Shown: in pieces, positions 1-8,112 of the stretch
Numbering within the stretch: position 1 is the first letter of the stretch
Layout of the letters: every line of letters starts with the position of its first letter
DNA from: Neptunicella sp048268085
Lineage (GTDB): Bacteria > Pseudomonadota > Gammaproteobacteria > Enterobacterales > Alteromonadaceae
Assembly: GCF_048268085.1 (NCBI RefSeq)
Contig: NZ_JBLWWF010000006.1
Coordinates: forward strand, 1-64,000
Length of the DNA: 64,000 bases
Direction: 5' to 3'
The notes under the pieces: generated by a model
What the model saw: the letters and a program-made list of their open reading frames with translations, nothing else
What the model was told of the DNA's origin: nothing
The model's database searches: none
Made by a program: the position numbers and the translations under genes

Positions 1-203
1 CGATTATCACGATTGCCCATAACTTGGGGTTAACTGTAGTCGCCGAAGGTGTAGAAGATGAAAAACAACTGGCCATCCTTAGACGGTATCAATGTGAAAT
101 GATTCAGGGCTTTTTATATAGCAAACCCTTGAATAAAGAACGATTTAGCAAACTGCTATCTGAAAGTCACAAAATGAAGAAACTGATTAAACATCAAATA
201 TAG
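1..203 (+). CDS. EAL-domain protein, C-terminal fragment (cut by window edge)
   Basis: The open frame entering from the left edge reads IITIAHNLGLTVVAEGVEDE and ends at a TAG at 201-203, about 67 visible residues. VVAEGVE followed by a Q-x-L..L...C...QG(F/Y) pattern is the conserved end of EAL-type c-di-GMP phosphodiesterase domains; here it continues as MIQGFLYSKPL. The catalytic EAL and metal-binding residues lie outside the window, so activity cannot be judged. The protein ends in a short basic tail (KMKKLIKHQI). Another full-length GGDEF-EAL protein is encoded at 60.7-63.5 kb. Family assignment is secure; the full architecture is unknown. Confidence 0.85.
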   Translation, partial: IITIAHNLGLTVVAEGVEDEKQLAILRRYQCEMIQGFLYSKPLNKERFSKLLSESHKMKKLIKHQI

Positions 204-473
204 CCATCACAGACGTATTTCTTCCTGTCGCTATACACCTGGAATCTGAACACCACCAATTAAAGCGTAAAGCGCAACAACAATCTTTTGTGATTGCGTG
301 CTCTATATTTATTATTCCTGATTTTACTCCACAGCTACCGCGTTAAACCTGATATTTATCTTTAAAATTCAACAATATATAAATTGGCATGATCTAAGCA
401 TTAATAAGCTTGAATATGACATTACGTCAATATTCGGACATAACACATCAAATTATAATGAAGGAAACAAAAA

Positions 474-647
474 ATGTTAAAAGCTTATGCAATCGCTTTA
501 GTGCTTAGCACTTCACCTGTCGCCAATACCGCTAATGACGGAGCAAAAGAGCAGCAGAAAGACGTTACTACTGCTACTGAACAAGCTCTTAAGCCAGGTG
601 GAATGATTCGTCGCGCGCTTAAGCCTGGCGGTATGATTCGTCGTTAA
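474..647 (+). CDS. Small exported peptide with two identical C-terminal decapeptides
   Basis: A 57-codon frame that I do not recognise from any family. It starts at ATG 474, preceded by AAGGAA with about 7 nt spacing. Residues 1-20 look like a signal peptide: Lys3, a hydrophobic stretch AYAIALVLS, and a possible cleavage after VANTA. A polar linker rich in Q, K, T and E follows, and then two tandem copies of ALKPGGMIRR (residues 38-47 and 48-57) up to the stop. The DNA copies (585-614 and 615-644) differ at five bases, all synonymous third positions. This suggests selection on the peptide rather than a recent duplication. A strong hairpin terminator follows at 697-723. It could be a processed signalling, antimicrobial or cell-surface peptide; function is inference only. 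Confidence 0.65.
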   Translation: MLKAYAIALVLSTSPVANTANDGAKEQQKDVTTATEQALKPGGMIRRALKPGGMIRR

Positions 648-696
648 TTAACGATGCACATCGTTGTCAGATGTGACTTAGGCAACAAAGATAGCC

Positions 697-723
697 AAAA
701 AAGAGAGGAAACTCTCTTTTTTT
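697..723. terminator. Bidirectional intrinsic terminator
   Basis: Perfect stem AAAAAAGAGAG / CTCTCTTTTTT with a GAAA loop, with A-runs on one side and T-runs on the other. It can stop transcripts from the 57-residue peptide gene (plus strand) and from the convergent 65-residue protein gene, whose stop codon it abuts. Confidence 0.8.
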
Positions 724-919
724 ATGCCGATAGAAAAATTGAATTGAAACCAATGGTTTTACGCAATGCCATGCGTTTTTTAGCCGTAAAAATAGGTAAT
801 AACATGGGACCGGCTAACAAACCTGCGAGTGCCCACTTTTTGGCACTTAGCCCATATTTAAAGGCTTGAACGTAATAAAATAAAGAACTCAACGAAACCG
901 TAATCAGTATTAACAACAT
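722..919 (-). CDS. Small conserved-type membrane protein (65 aa), unknown function
   Basis: A short protein with an N-terminal hydrophobic segment (MLLILITVSLSSLFYYVQAF), a central KKWALAGLLAGPMLLPIF segment and a C-terminal basic MALRKTIGFN part. The pattern (hydrophobic helix, x-KKWALAGLL-GP, then KRMALRK) resembles small uncharacterised membrane proteins I associate with Alteromonadales, but I cannot name a family. An overlapping plus-strand frame (654-869) has no membrane or domain character, so this strand was chosen. The upstream sequence lacks a clear Shine-Dalgarno site, which lowers confidence. It ends at the shared terminator at 697-723. Confidence 0.55.
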   Translation of the reverse strand: MLLILITVSLSSLFYYVQAFKYGLSAKKWALAGLLAGPMLLPIFTAKKRMALRKTIGFNSIFLSA

Positions 920-1000
920 CTATACACAACTCAAAGATATAACCACGTAAACGGATGACCAGTTTACTTTTTCATCGGAATGGCGACAAATTAGACAGCT

Positions 1001-1029
1001 AAAAAAATACCGGGCACGGCCCGGTATTT
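1001..1029 (-). terminator. Intrinsic terminator of the fadI-fadJ operon
   Basis: Ten-base-pair stem AATACCGGGC / GCCCGGTATT with a 3-nt loop. On the minus strand it is followed by a run of T. It lies 22 bp past the fadJ stop codon. Confidence 0.9.
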
Positions 1030-1051
1030 GTGTCGTTTAATTGACTAACTG

Positions 1052-3175
1052 TTAATAAAACGTAACTTTTTCCTTGGCCATTTTTTGCAATACCGCAGCG
1101 GGAGTAAATTTATCACCCAACAGCTTTTGATAATGGCTTAACCGCGCCACCACATGATCAATACCCAAGCTATCCATATAACGGAATGGCCCGCCCAGGA
1201 ACGGAGGGAAACCAATACCAAAAATTGCGCCAATATCACCATCACGAGCATTACGAATCACACCTTCATCCAGACACATTGCCGCTTCGTTAAGCATTAA
1301 CAATACGGTACGCTCAGCAATTTGATCATGTCCAAGTTTTTGATTGGGAGTAATATTCAGCAATTCATATACCGATGGGTCTACTTCTTTACCAGGCTTC
1401 TTGCCCTTGTAATCGTAAAGTCCTTTCTGGTTTTTCTTGCCCTTGCGATCATCCGTCAATAATTTGTCAAACGCATCCGGAGCGGTAAAACGTTCGCCTA
1501 AGTCTGCAACCAGAATAGGACTAATCTTGGAGCCTACATCAATACCGACTTCATCGAGTAACTTCATCGGACCGACAGGGAAACCAAAATTCAATAAGGC
1601 TTTATCAATATGCTCAATGGGTTCACCGGACAATAAAATACAAGCCGCTTCATTCATATAAGGCGCCAGAATACGGTTTACATAAAACCCGGCGCCATCT
1701 TTAACTACAATTGGGGTTTTGCCCTGCTTGCGAGCGAACGCAACAGTAGTTGAAATAGTCTGCTCTGATGTCGCCTCATGCGCGATAACCTCAGCCAATG
1801 GCATTTTATCTACCGGAGAAAAATAATGCAGACCAATAACTTGTTCTGGTCGCGCAGATTGACTGGCAATCTGTCCAATCGGAATAGAAGAAGTATTAGT
1901 GGCAAAAATTGTCTCCGCGCGGCAATGCTGTTCCACATCGGCAACCATTTGCTGCTTTAATTGCAAATCTTCGAATACTGCTTCAACCACAATATCAGTA
2001 TTAGCAAAACCTTGATAATCAGTACTACCGGTTAATAGCGATAATTGCTTTTGCATCTCCGTACGAGAAATGATTCGGCGTTTAACCCGTTTATTTAATA
2101 TGTCGTAGCTATACTTAATTGCATTGGCGATACCTTCGGCGCGAATATCTTTAATTCTTACCGGAATTTTGGCTTTGCCTGTAACAAACGCAATCCCTCC
2201 GCCCATTAAGCCACCACCTAACACCGCCGCTTTCTTAATCTCTTTAGGTTCAACACCTTCAACACCGGTTTCTTTTTTCATTTCAGTGGTAGCAAAAAAG
2301 ATATTGCGCAACTGTTTGGATTCAGGTGACATCACCAGCTCACCAAAATGCTTGGCCTCAAGCTGATAACCTTTAGTCGGATTTGAGCAACCGGCTTCAA
2401 TCACATCAATAATACGCTCCGGTGCCGGATAGTTTCCGCGCGTTTTACTTAAGGTCTGCTTGCGGGCTTGGCTAAATAAAATATTGCGACCCACAGGTGT
2501 TTTTTCTAACAACTTGCTGACCAAGTTCAACTTGGGTTGCGGAGCAGAGGGTTTCGATTTCCCTGCAAAAATTATCGCCACATCAAGTAACACCGATAAA
2601 GGAACCACTTCGTCGACTAATCCGGCTTTTTTGGCCTGTTTAGGACGTAACTGCTTACCGGTTAACATCATTTGCATCGCGGTCTGAACACCGATTAAAC
2701 GGGGTAAACGCTGGGTGCCCCCGCTTCCTGGCAATAACCCTAACTGCACCTCAGGTAAGCCCATTACCGTGCTGTTACTATCACTACAAACACGGTAATG
2801 ACAACACAATGCTAATTCCAGTCCGCCCCCTAAAGCCGGTCCATGAATAGCGGCGACAAAAGGAATGCGCATTTTTTCAATACGTTGCATCACTGCCTGA
2901 CCACTGCTGGACAGCAACTGAGCGTCATCAGCCGATGTGCAAGCATCCAGCATCCCAATATCTGCACCGGCGACAAACGAATTCTTTTTACCACTCGCTA
3001 ATACCACCCCTTTGATACTTTTATCCGTATCAATTTGGTCAAGGATCTGGCTGATCTGATCGCCAAATTCCGCTTTCAGGGTGTTCATCGATTCACCCGG
3101 TACATCCATGGTGATAACGGCAATACCGTCTTCGCGTACTTGTAAATCAAATGCGCTATTATTTTGGTTACTCAT
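1052..3175 (-). CDS. fadJ: Fatty acid oxidation complex alpha subunit FadJ
   Basis: Bifunctional enoyl-CoA hydratase / 3-hydroxyacyl-CoA dehydrogenase of beta-oxidation, 707 residues. The N-terminal crotonase domain (about 10-200) has the oxyanion-hole pattern SFVAGADIGML and HGPALGGGLELAL. The NAD-binding Rossmann motif AAVLGGGLMGGGIAFV opens the dehydrogenase half near residue 315. The dehydrogenase C-terminal domain shows HYFSPVDKMPLAEVI and GFPVGPMKLLDEVG. I chose ATG 3175: AAGGAG lies 8 nt upstream and overlaps the fadI stop codon. A GTG three codons earlier sits inside that Shine-Dalgarno region. Pairing with fadI downstream of a single promoter, rather than fadB-fadA order, marks the FadIJ type. 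Transcription ends at the hairpin at 1001-1029. Confidence 0.95.
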   Translation of the reverse strand: MSNQNNSAFDLQVREDGIAVITMDVPGESMNTLKAEFGDQISQILDQIDTDKSIKGVVLASGKKNSFVAGADIGMLDACTSADDAQLLSSSGQAVMQRIEKMRIPFVAAIHGPALGGGLELALCCHYRVCSDSNSTVMGLPEVQLGLLPGSGGTQRLPRLIGVQTAMQMMLTGKQLRPKQAKKAGLVDEVVPLSVLLDVAIIFAGKSKPSAPQPKLNLVSKLLEKTPVGRNILFSQARKQTLSKTRGNYPAPERIIDVIEAGCSNPTKGYQLEAKHFGELVMSPESKQLRNIFFATTEMKKETGVEGVEPKEIKKAAVLGGGLMGGGIAFVTGKAKIPVRIKDIRAEGIANAIKYSYDILNKRVKRRIISRTEMQKQLSLLTGSTDYQGFANTDIVVEAVFEDLQLKQQMVADVEQHCRAETIFATNTSSIPIGQIASQSARPEQVIGLHYFSPVDKMPLAEVIAHEATSEQTISTTVAFARKQGKTPIVVKDGAGFYVNRILAPYMNEAACILLSGEPIEHIDKALLNFGFPVGPMKLLDEVGIDVGSKISPILVADLGERFTAPDAFDKLLTDDRKGKKNQKGLYDYKGKKPGKEVDPSVYELLNITPNQKLGHDQIAERTVLLMLNEAAMCLDEGVIRNARDGDIGAIFGIGFPPFLGGPFRYMDSLGIDHVVARLSHYQKLLGDKFTPAAVLQKMAKEKVTFY

Positions 3176-3187
3176 CGTTATCACTCC

Positions 3188-4513
3188 TTATTCGGTTTCA
3201 ACAATCATCGCCGCGCCCAGACCACCTGCCGCACAGGCCGTTAATAAGCCACAGCCTCCACCACGACGATTTAATTCATTCAACATCTGCGTGATCATTC
3301 GGGTCCCTGTCGCTGCAAAAGGGTGTCCATAGGCAATAGAACTACCCATCACATTAAATTTAGTCATATCCACTTCACCGGTAGCTTTACTGCGCCCTAA
3401 TTTATCTTGAGCAAACTTGTCACTGGCAAACATCTTTAAATTGGCCAGTGTCTGTGCAGCAAAAGCTTCATGCATTTCTATCAAAGTCAGATCGGATAGC
3501 TGCATTCCCGCTCGTTCCAACGCAATAGGCGTGGCATAAGATGGTCCCATCAACATATCTTCCCAGACATCGATAGCGGCAAACGCATAGCTACGCAAAT
3601 AACCCAATGGGGTATAGCCCAACGCTTTGGCACGACTTTCTGTCATCATTACTATGGCAGATGCCCCATCGGTTAATGGCGTCGCGTTTGCGGCGGTAAC
3701 CGTGCCGTATTTTTTATCAAATACCGGGCGTAATTTAGCGTAGCTTTCCAGTTTGGAGTCAAAACGTACGTTGTTATCTTTTTCCAGGGCCCCTTTATAG
3801 GGTTCGGAATAGGCCGTCATTACCTCACCGGCGAGCTTCCCTTCATTCCAGCTTGCAGCAGCATTTGTGTGAGAACGATGGGCTAGCGCATCTTGATCCT
3901 GACGGCTGATCTGATGGGTTTTAGCCATCTGTTCGGCCGTTTGTCCCATCGATAAACCGGTGGAATATTCCGCCACAGCAGGGGGAACAGGTAATAAATC
4001 TTTCAATCCCAACTTTTTCAATACGGACCATTTTTGTCCAAGGGTCTTAGTTTTTTGCAAATCGACCAACGCTCTGGCCAGCTTTTTTGAAACCCCGATG
4101 GGTGAAACAGAGGTAGAATCGGCTCCCCCGGCGATTCCCACCTCGATATTACCGGCCAACATCGTTTCGGCAATATTGACGGTGGCCTGAAAACTGGTGG
4201 CACAGGCACGAGATACACTGTAGGCGTCAGTATGCACATTCATACCAGTACCCAACACGATTTCTCGGGCAATATTAGGCGCTTCGGGCATTTGTACTAC
4301 TTGACCATAAACAAGCTGTTCAATTAAATCGACGTCCATATTGTGTCGAACCAGCAACTCATTGACGACCATTTTGCCCAAGTCAACCGCGGGTACGCCA
4401 TGGAAATGGGTCGCCATTTTAGCAAAGGGCGTACGTAATCCGGCAACGATGGCAATACGATCACCACTACGAGTGGTTAAGCTTTGGGTGGCCGATTTTT
4501 GTAAACGAGGCAT
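3188..4513 (-). CDS. fadI: 3-ketoacyl-CoA thiolase FadI
   Basis: Thiolase that cleaves 3-ketoacyl-CoA with CoA in beta-oxidation; 441 residues from ATG 4513, close to the E. coli length. The nucleophilic cysteine is in SVSRACATSFQAT, the histidine in LIEMHEAFAAQTL, the YGHPFAATGTR motif follows, and the second active cysteine lies in CGLLTACAAGGLGAAM. The frame is open further upstream, but ATG 4513 has AAAGGAC in front and gives the family N-terminus (a short polar stretch before RIAIVAGLRTPFAK). It is the first gene of the operon with fadJ. A FadR-like palindrome lies directly upstream of the Shine-Dalgarno site. Confidence 0.95.
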   Translation of the reverse strand: MPRLQKSATQSLTTRSGDRIAIVAGLRTPFAKMATHFHGVPAVDLGKMVVNELLVRHNMDVDLIEQLVYGQVVQMPEAPNIAREIVLGTGMNVHTDAYSVSRACATSFQATVNIAETMLAGNIEVGIAGGADSTSVSPIGVSKKLARALVDLQKTKTLGQKWSVLKKLGLKDLLPVPPAVAEYSTGLSMGQTAEQMAKTHQISRQDQDALAHRSHTNAAASWNEGKLAGEVMTAYSEPYKGALEKDNNVRFDSKLESYAKLRPVFDKKYGTVTAANATPLTDGASAIVMMTESRAKALGYTPLGYLRSYAFAAIDVWEDMLMGPSYATPIALERAGMQLSDLTLIEMHEAFAAQTLANLKMFASDKFAQDKLGRSKATGEVDMTKFNVMGSSIAYGHPFAATGTRMITQMLNELNRRGGGCGLLTACAAGGLGAAMIVETE

Positions 4514-4525
4514 AATATGTCCTTT

Positions 4526-4540
4526 AGTGGTCTGACCTGT
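4526..4540. promoter_or_regulatory. Candidate FadR operator in the fadI leader
   Basis: AGTGGTCTGACCTGT has the core TGGTCTGACC, very close to the FadR operator core TGGTCnGACC known from enterobacteria and vibrios. It lies about 12 nt upstream of the fadI start, where a bound repressor would block transcription. FadR binding is inferred from the motif and its location; no fadR gene is in the window. Confidence 0.45.
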
Positions 4541-4731
4541 AATAGACGGAATTGTACAGTCTGTTAACAAAAATACAAATATTAGTTTAATACTGAGCAA
4601 ACTTGATATTTATAAATTCTGTAACATTGTTTTTGTTGTAATGAACCTTATATAAATTACCTTGTCAGTACTTCGGATTTAATTTTTCGACGACTTTTAT
4701 TATTCGACACAGAGGATAAGTTGTAACTATC

Positions 4732-5688
4732 ATGGCAGCAGAACAATTCAGACAACTACAAGGTTACCTGGACTCGCAGGTAATAGGCCAAACCGCCCTC
4801 ACCCGTAACATTCTTATCGCTTTATTGGCCAATGGTCACTTATTAGTTGAAGGCCCTCCCGGATTAGCCAAAACACGCGCAGTGAATGCGTTGGCTCAAG
4901 GATTGGAAGGTGATTTCCACCGAGTACAGTTTACCCCCGACTTATTACCGGCTGATTTAACTGGTACCGACATTTATCGTCCAGAAGATGGCAGTTTTGT
5001 TTTTCAATCGGGACCGCTATTTCATAACCTGGTATTAGCCGATGAAATTAACCGCGCCCCGGCCAAGGTTCAATCCGCTTTACTTGAAGCGATGGCCGAG
5101 CGACAGATCACAGTCGGCAATAAAACCTACCCGCTTCCTGAATTATTCTTGGTAATGGCGACCCAAAACCCGATTGAACAGGAAGGCACCTATCCACTAC
5201 CCGAAGCTCAATTAGACCGCTTTTTAATGCATCTGGAAATTGACTACCCTGGAGCCGATACCGAATTAAAAATCCTGCAACTGACGCGAAATGAAGAATT
5301 GAGTGAAAAAGTCGAAAAACCCACCCAATTAACCCAGCAGGATTTATTTGATGCTCGTAAGCAGGTGTTAAAAATCCACTTGGCCGATGCACTTGAACAC
5401 TATTTGGTGCAATTAATTATCGCCACTCGTGAGCCACAAAAATACGATCCTCAATTAGCTAACTGGATCGAGTTTGGCGCCAGTCCTCGGGCAACTATTG
5501 CGCTGGATCGCTGTGCCAGGGCGCATGCCTGGTTAAATGGCCGGGATTTTGTCGGTCCAGATGACATTCAAGCCGTGTTCCACAATGTGTTACGCCACCG
5601 ACTATTACTGAGTTACGAAGCCGAAGCTGAGGGCGTAACGACGAATCAGGTATTGGACAAAATATTACAACTGGTCACCGTACCCTAA
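4732..5688 (+). CDS. MoxR-family AAA+ ATPase
   Basis: 318-residue AAA+ ATPase of the MoxR/RavA group, thought to act as a chaperone for assembling or remodelling partner proteins with VWA domains. The Walker A motif is VEGPPGLAKTRA (about residues 39-47) and Walker B is NLVLADEINRA. The MATQNPIEQEGTYPLPEAQLDRF block is the sensor/arginine-finger region typical of MoxR. The C-terminal lid contains GASPRATIALDRCARAHAWL. It is the first gene of a tight six-gene set with DUF58, DUF4381, two VWA proteins and BatD, the usual arrangement of aerotolerance-type (Bat) operons. An A/T-rich 218-bp divergent region separates it from fadI. Confidence 0.93.
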   Translation: MAAEQFRQLQGYLDSQVIGQTALTRNILIALLANGHLLVEGPPGLAKTRAVNALAQGLEGDFHRVQFTPDLLPADLTGTDIYRPEDGSFVFQSGPLFHNLVLADEINRAPAKVQSALLEAMAERQITVGNKTYPLPELFLVMATQNPIEQEGTYPLPEAQLDRFLMHLEIDYPGADTELKILQLTRNEELSEKVEKPTQLTQQDLFDARKQVLKIHLADALEHYLVQLIIATREPQKYDPQLANWIEFGASPRATIALDRCARAHAWLNGRDFVGPDDIQAVFHNVLRHRLLLSYEAEAEGVTTNQVLDKILQLVTVP

Positions 5689-5700
5689 CGGCATAATCTC

Positions 5701-6633
5701 ATGAAGCAAGTAGTTAATTGGTTATCCGAACGGCACTGTGATGGTGTCAATCTGGGGATCAAAGAGTTACTCCATTACCAAAATAAAACCGGCCTACTGG
5801 ATCTGTCACCCAAACTGACAATTCAAGCTAAATTAGCCGGTAGTTATTTGGCCAAAACCAAAGGTCGTGGTATGGAGTTTGATGAAGCCCGTCACTATCA
5901 GCAGGGTGATGATATTCGCGCTATAGACTGGCGAGTGACTGCCCGAACCGGTAAAACTCATACTAAAATTTATCGGGAAGAAAAAGAACGTCCGGTGTTC
6001 ATTCTGGCCGATCTTTCCGCCAGCATGTATTTTGGCACCCGGTTACTATTCAAATCGGTGCAAACGGCTCATTTAGCGTCTTTAATTGCCTGGTCAGCGC
6101 AAAAACGTGGCGATCGGGTGGGTGGTTTAATTTTTAATCAAAACCAACATCGCGAATTTAAACCCTATACCCGCCATAAAGCGGTATTGTCATTTTTACA
6201 TGGCCTGATGGAGTTTCACCAACCCACGAATACCCAGCAACAATATCGCTTTTCCGAAGCCTGCGCCCGAGTACGTCGTTTAGCCCGTCCAGGCAGCCTG
6301 ATCTTTATTTTAAGTGATTTTTTGCATCTGGATGACGCCGCAAAACAACATATTAGCCGAATGACCAGACACTGTGAGGTCATTGCTCATCCACTAAGTG
6401 ATCCTTTTGAACATGAATTACCTAAAGTTAAAGTGGCTCAATCGGTTGCATTAACCGATGGAAACGAAAGCCAGACCATCATATTAGGCGAAGGGTCGAT
6501 TGAACAACAGTATGCCAGTCAGCATCAGCAACACTTTGAGCAGATCACTCATATATTGAAGCATTGCCGTTGTAAGGTCATTCCCATTTCGGCCGCTGAG
6601 CCAATAGAATCGCAGTTTGGTGCACGATCATGA
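5701..6633 (+). CDS. DUF58 domain protein of the Bat operon
   Basis: 310-residue protein with the DUF58 signature: RGMEFDEARHYQQGDDIRAI followed by DWRVTARTGKTHTKIYREE, then a VWA-like fold opening with FILADLSASMYFG, a MIDAS-type DxSxS. It has no signal peptide or membrane span, so it is probably cytoplasmic. DUF58 proteins accompany MoxR ATPases and are the expected partner of the gene upstream. It follows moxR by 12 bp and overlaps the next gene by 4 bp (ATGA), indicating translational coupling. Biochemical role in the family is unsettled. Confidence 0.9.
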   Translation: MKQVVNWLSERHCDGVNLGIKELLHYQNKTGLLDLSPKLTIQAKLAGSYLAKTKGRGMEFDEARHYQQGDDIRAIDWRVTARTGKTHTKIYREEKERPVFILADLSASMYFGTRLLFKSVQTAHLASLIAWSAQKRGDRVGGLIFNQNQHREFKPYTRHKAVLSFLHGLMEFHQPTNTQQQYRFSEACARVRRLARPGSLIFILSDFLHLDDAAKQHISRMTRHCEVIAHPLSDPFEHELPKVKVAQSVALTDGNESQTIILGEGSIEQQYASQHQQHFEQITHILKHCRCKVIPISAAEPIESQFGARS

Positions 6634-7115
6634 ACCCGTTAGAGCAACTAAAAGATATTCATTTGCCAGCACCGGTGGGTATGTGGCCACCTGCCTGGGG
6701 TTGGTGGTTAGTCGCGTTGATGAGTATCAGCGTAATGATTTTAACACTCCGTTGGCTGATTAAACGGTATCGTAAAAAACAGGCAATTCGAGAAGCCATG
6801 GCCTTATTTTCCCAACTGGATAATCAGGCAAAGGATTACTTACAACAACTCAACTCGTTATTAAAGCGACTATGTTTGAGTTATTTTCCTCGTAGAAATA
6901 TTGCCAGCTTGCACCAACAAGCCTGGTGTGAATTTTTAACCAGCCAGTTACCCACTAAAAAACAGGCTGAATTTTCCTCTAATTATCAGTTATTACTCAA
7001 TGGGTTATATGATCCAACTGCCAGTGCACTTGAACATCAACAAGCAGGTTTGTTGGTTAAAAATTGGATTAAAACCGCATTACCACCGAAAAAACGGGAG
7101 CTAAAGCATGTTTGA
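6630..7115 (+). CDS. DUF4381 membrane protein of the Bat operon
   Basis: 161-residue protein with a short N-terminal motif, LKDIHLPAPVGMWPPAWGWW, one transmembrane segment (about residues 25-45) and a cytoplasmic basic/helical remainder with LKRLCLSYFPRRNIASLHQQ. This is the DUF4381 pattern found between DUF58 and the VWA proteins of gammaproteobacterial Bat operons. It overlaps both neighbours (4 bp upstream, 8 bp downstream), so the operon is translationally coupled. Function beyond membership in the complex is unknown. Confidence 0.88.
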   Translation: MNPLEQLKDIHLPAPVGMWPPAWGWWLVALMSISVMILTLRWLIKRYRKKQAIREAMALFSQLDNQAKDYLQQLNSLLKRLCLSYFPRRNIASLHQQAWCEFLTSQLPTKKQAEFSSNYQLLLNGLYDPTASALEHQQAGLLVKNWIKTALPPKKRELKHV

Positions 7116-8112
7116 GTTTGCTTGGCCTTGGGTGTTTATCGCCCTGCCCTTACCTTTTTTGATTTGGAAACTACCCGCTCGGCAACAGCAACAATCGGTT
7201 GCCTTGAAAGTACCTAGTTTGACGGATAGTTTTACCGACCAAACCCAGCAGACAAAATCAAGTTACTGGAAATATCTGCTGGCTATCGTGATCTGGCTTT
7301 GTTTAGTTTGTGCCGCTGCTCGACCACAATGGTTGGGTGAGCCAATGAGCATTCCCGCCGAAGGGCGGGATTTAATGCTAGCGGTGGATTTATCCGGCAG
7401 TATGAAAATTGACGATATGCAAGTCAATGGCCGTCAGGTAGATCGACTAGTGATGATCAAATATGTATTGAGTGATTTTATTCAGCGCCGGATAGGTGAC
7501 CGATTGGGCTTGATTCTGTTTGCCGATACCGCCTACTTACAGGCACCATTAACTTATGATCGCGATACAGTAACAAAATTATTGGATGAATCTGTTATCG
7601 GTTTAGTTGGTGAACAAACGGCAATTGGTGATGCCGTTGGCTTGGCCGTTAAACGTTTTGAGCAGAAGAAAGACTCCAATCGCGTACTAATCTTACTCAC
7701 CGATGGACAAAATACCGCAGGAAATATTTCTCCAGCACAAGCCACTGAACTGGCTAAAGCGAATAAAATAACGGTTTACACTATTGGTGTAGGGGCAGAT
7801 CAAATGCAGGTACAAAGCTTTTTTGGTACCCGCACGGTCAATCCATCCCAGGAGTTGGATGAAAAAATGCTCACTCATATTGCTGATGAAACTGGTGGAC
7901 GTTACTTCCGTGCTCGCGATGCCGAAGATTTAGAACATATCTACGAAATTCTGGACGAACTGGAACCTATTGCCCGTGAAAGTCGCCAAATGCGTCCACT
8001 ACAAGCATTATTTTACTACCCCTTGTTAGTCGCGTTAGCCCTAAGTTTACTGATCGGCTTGTTACCACTGGGATATTCCATCCAGAATCGTTGGAGGAAT
8101 CATAATGCCTGA
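7108..8112 (+). CDS. BatA-like VWA-domain membrane protein
   Basis: 334 residues. It has an N-terminal membrane segment (FAWPWVFIALPLPFLIW), a second one near residue 60 (YLLAIVIWLCLVCAAA), then a von Willebrand factor A domain with an intact MIDAS (LAVDLSGSMKIDD; TAIGDAVG; LLTDGQNTAG), and a C-terminal membrane helix. The VWA domain is expected on the periplasmic face. The usual BatA length and the following BatB-like gene support the call. Neighbouring genes overlap by 8 bp on each side. The operon is linked in other bacteria to stress tolerance and envelope integrity; the exact role here is inference. Confidence 0.9.
   Translation: MFEFAWPWVFIALPLPFLIWKLPARQQQQSVALKVPSLTDSFTDQTQQTKSSYWKYLLAIVIWLCLVCAAARPQWLGEPMSIPAEGRDLMLAVDLSGSMKIDDMQVNGRQVDRLVMIKYVLSDFIQRRIGDRLGLILFADTAYLQAPLTYDRDTVTKLLDESVIGLVGEQTAIGDAVGLAVKRFEQKKDSNRVLILLTDGQNTAGNISPAQATELAKANKITVYTIGVGADQMQVQSFFGTRTVNPSQELDEKMLTHIADETGGRYFRARDAEDLEHIYEILDELEPIARESRQMRPLQALFYYPLLVALALSLLIGLLPLGYSIQNRWRNHNA

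Noticed and set aside
585..644. Short tandem DNA repeat in the peptide gene as a slippage product
   Set aside because: Five silent differences between copies argue against a fresh duplication, so I treat it as a maintained coding repeat.
654..869. Plus-strand 71-residue frame
   Set aside because: It overlaps the terminator and the minus-strand membrane protein, has no ribosome site, and shows no domain or membrane character.
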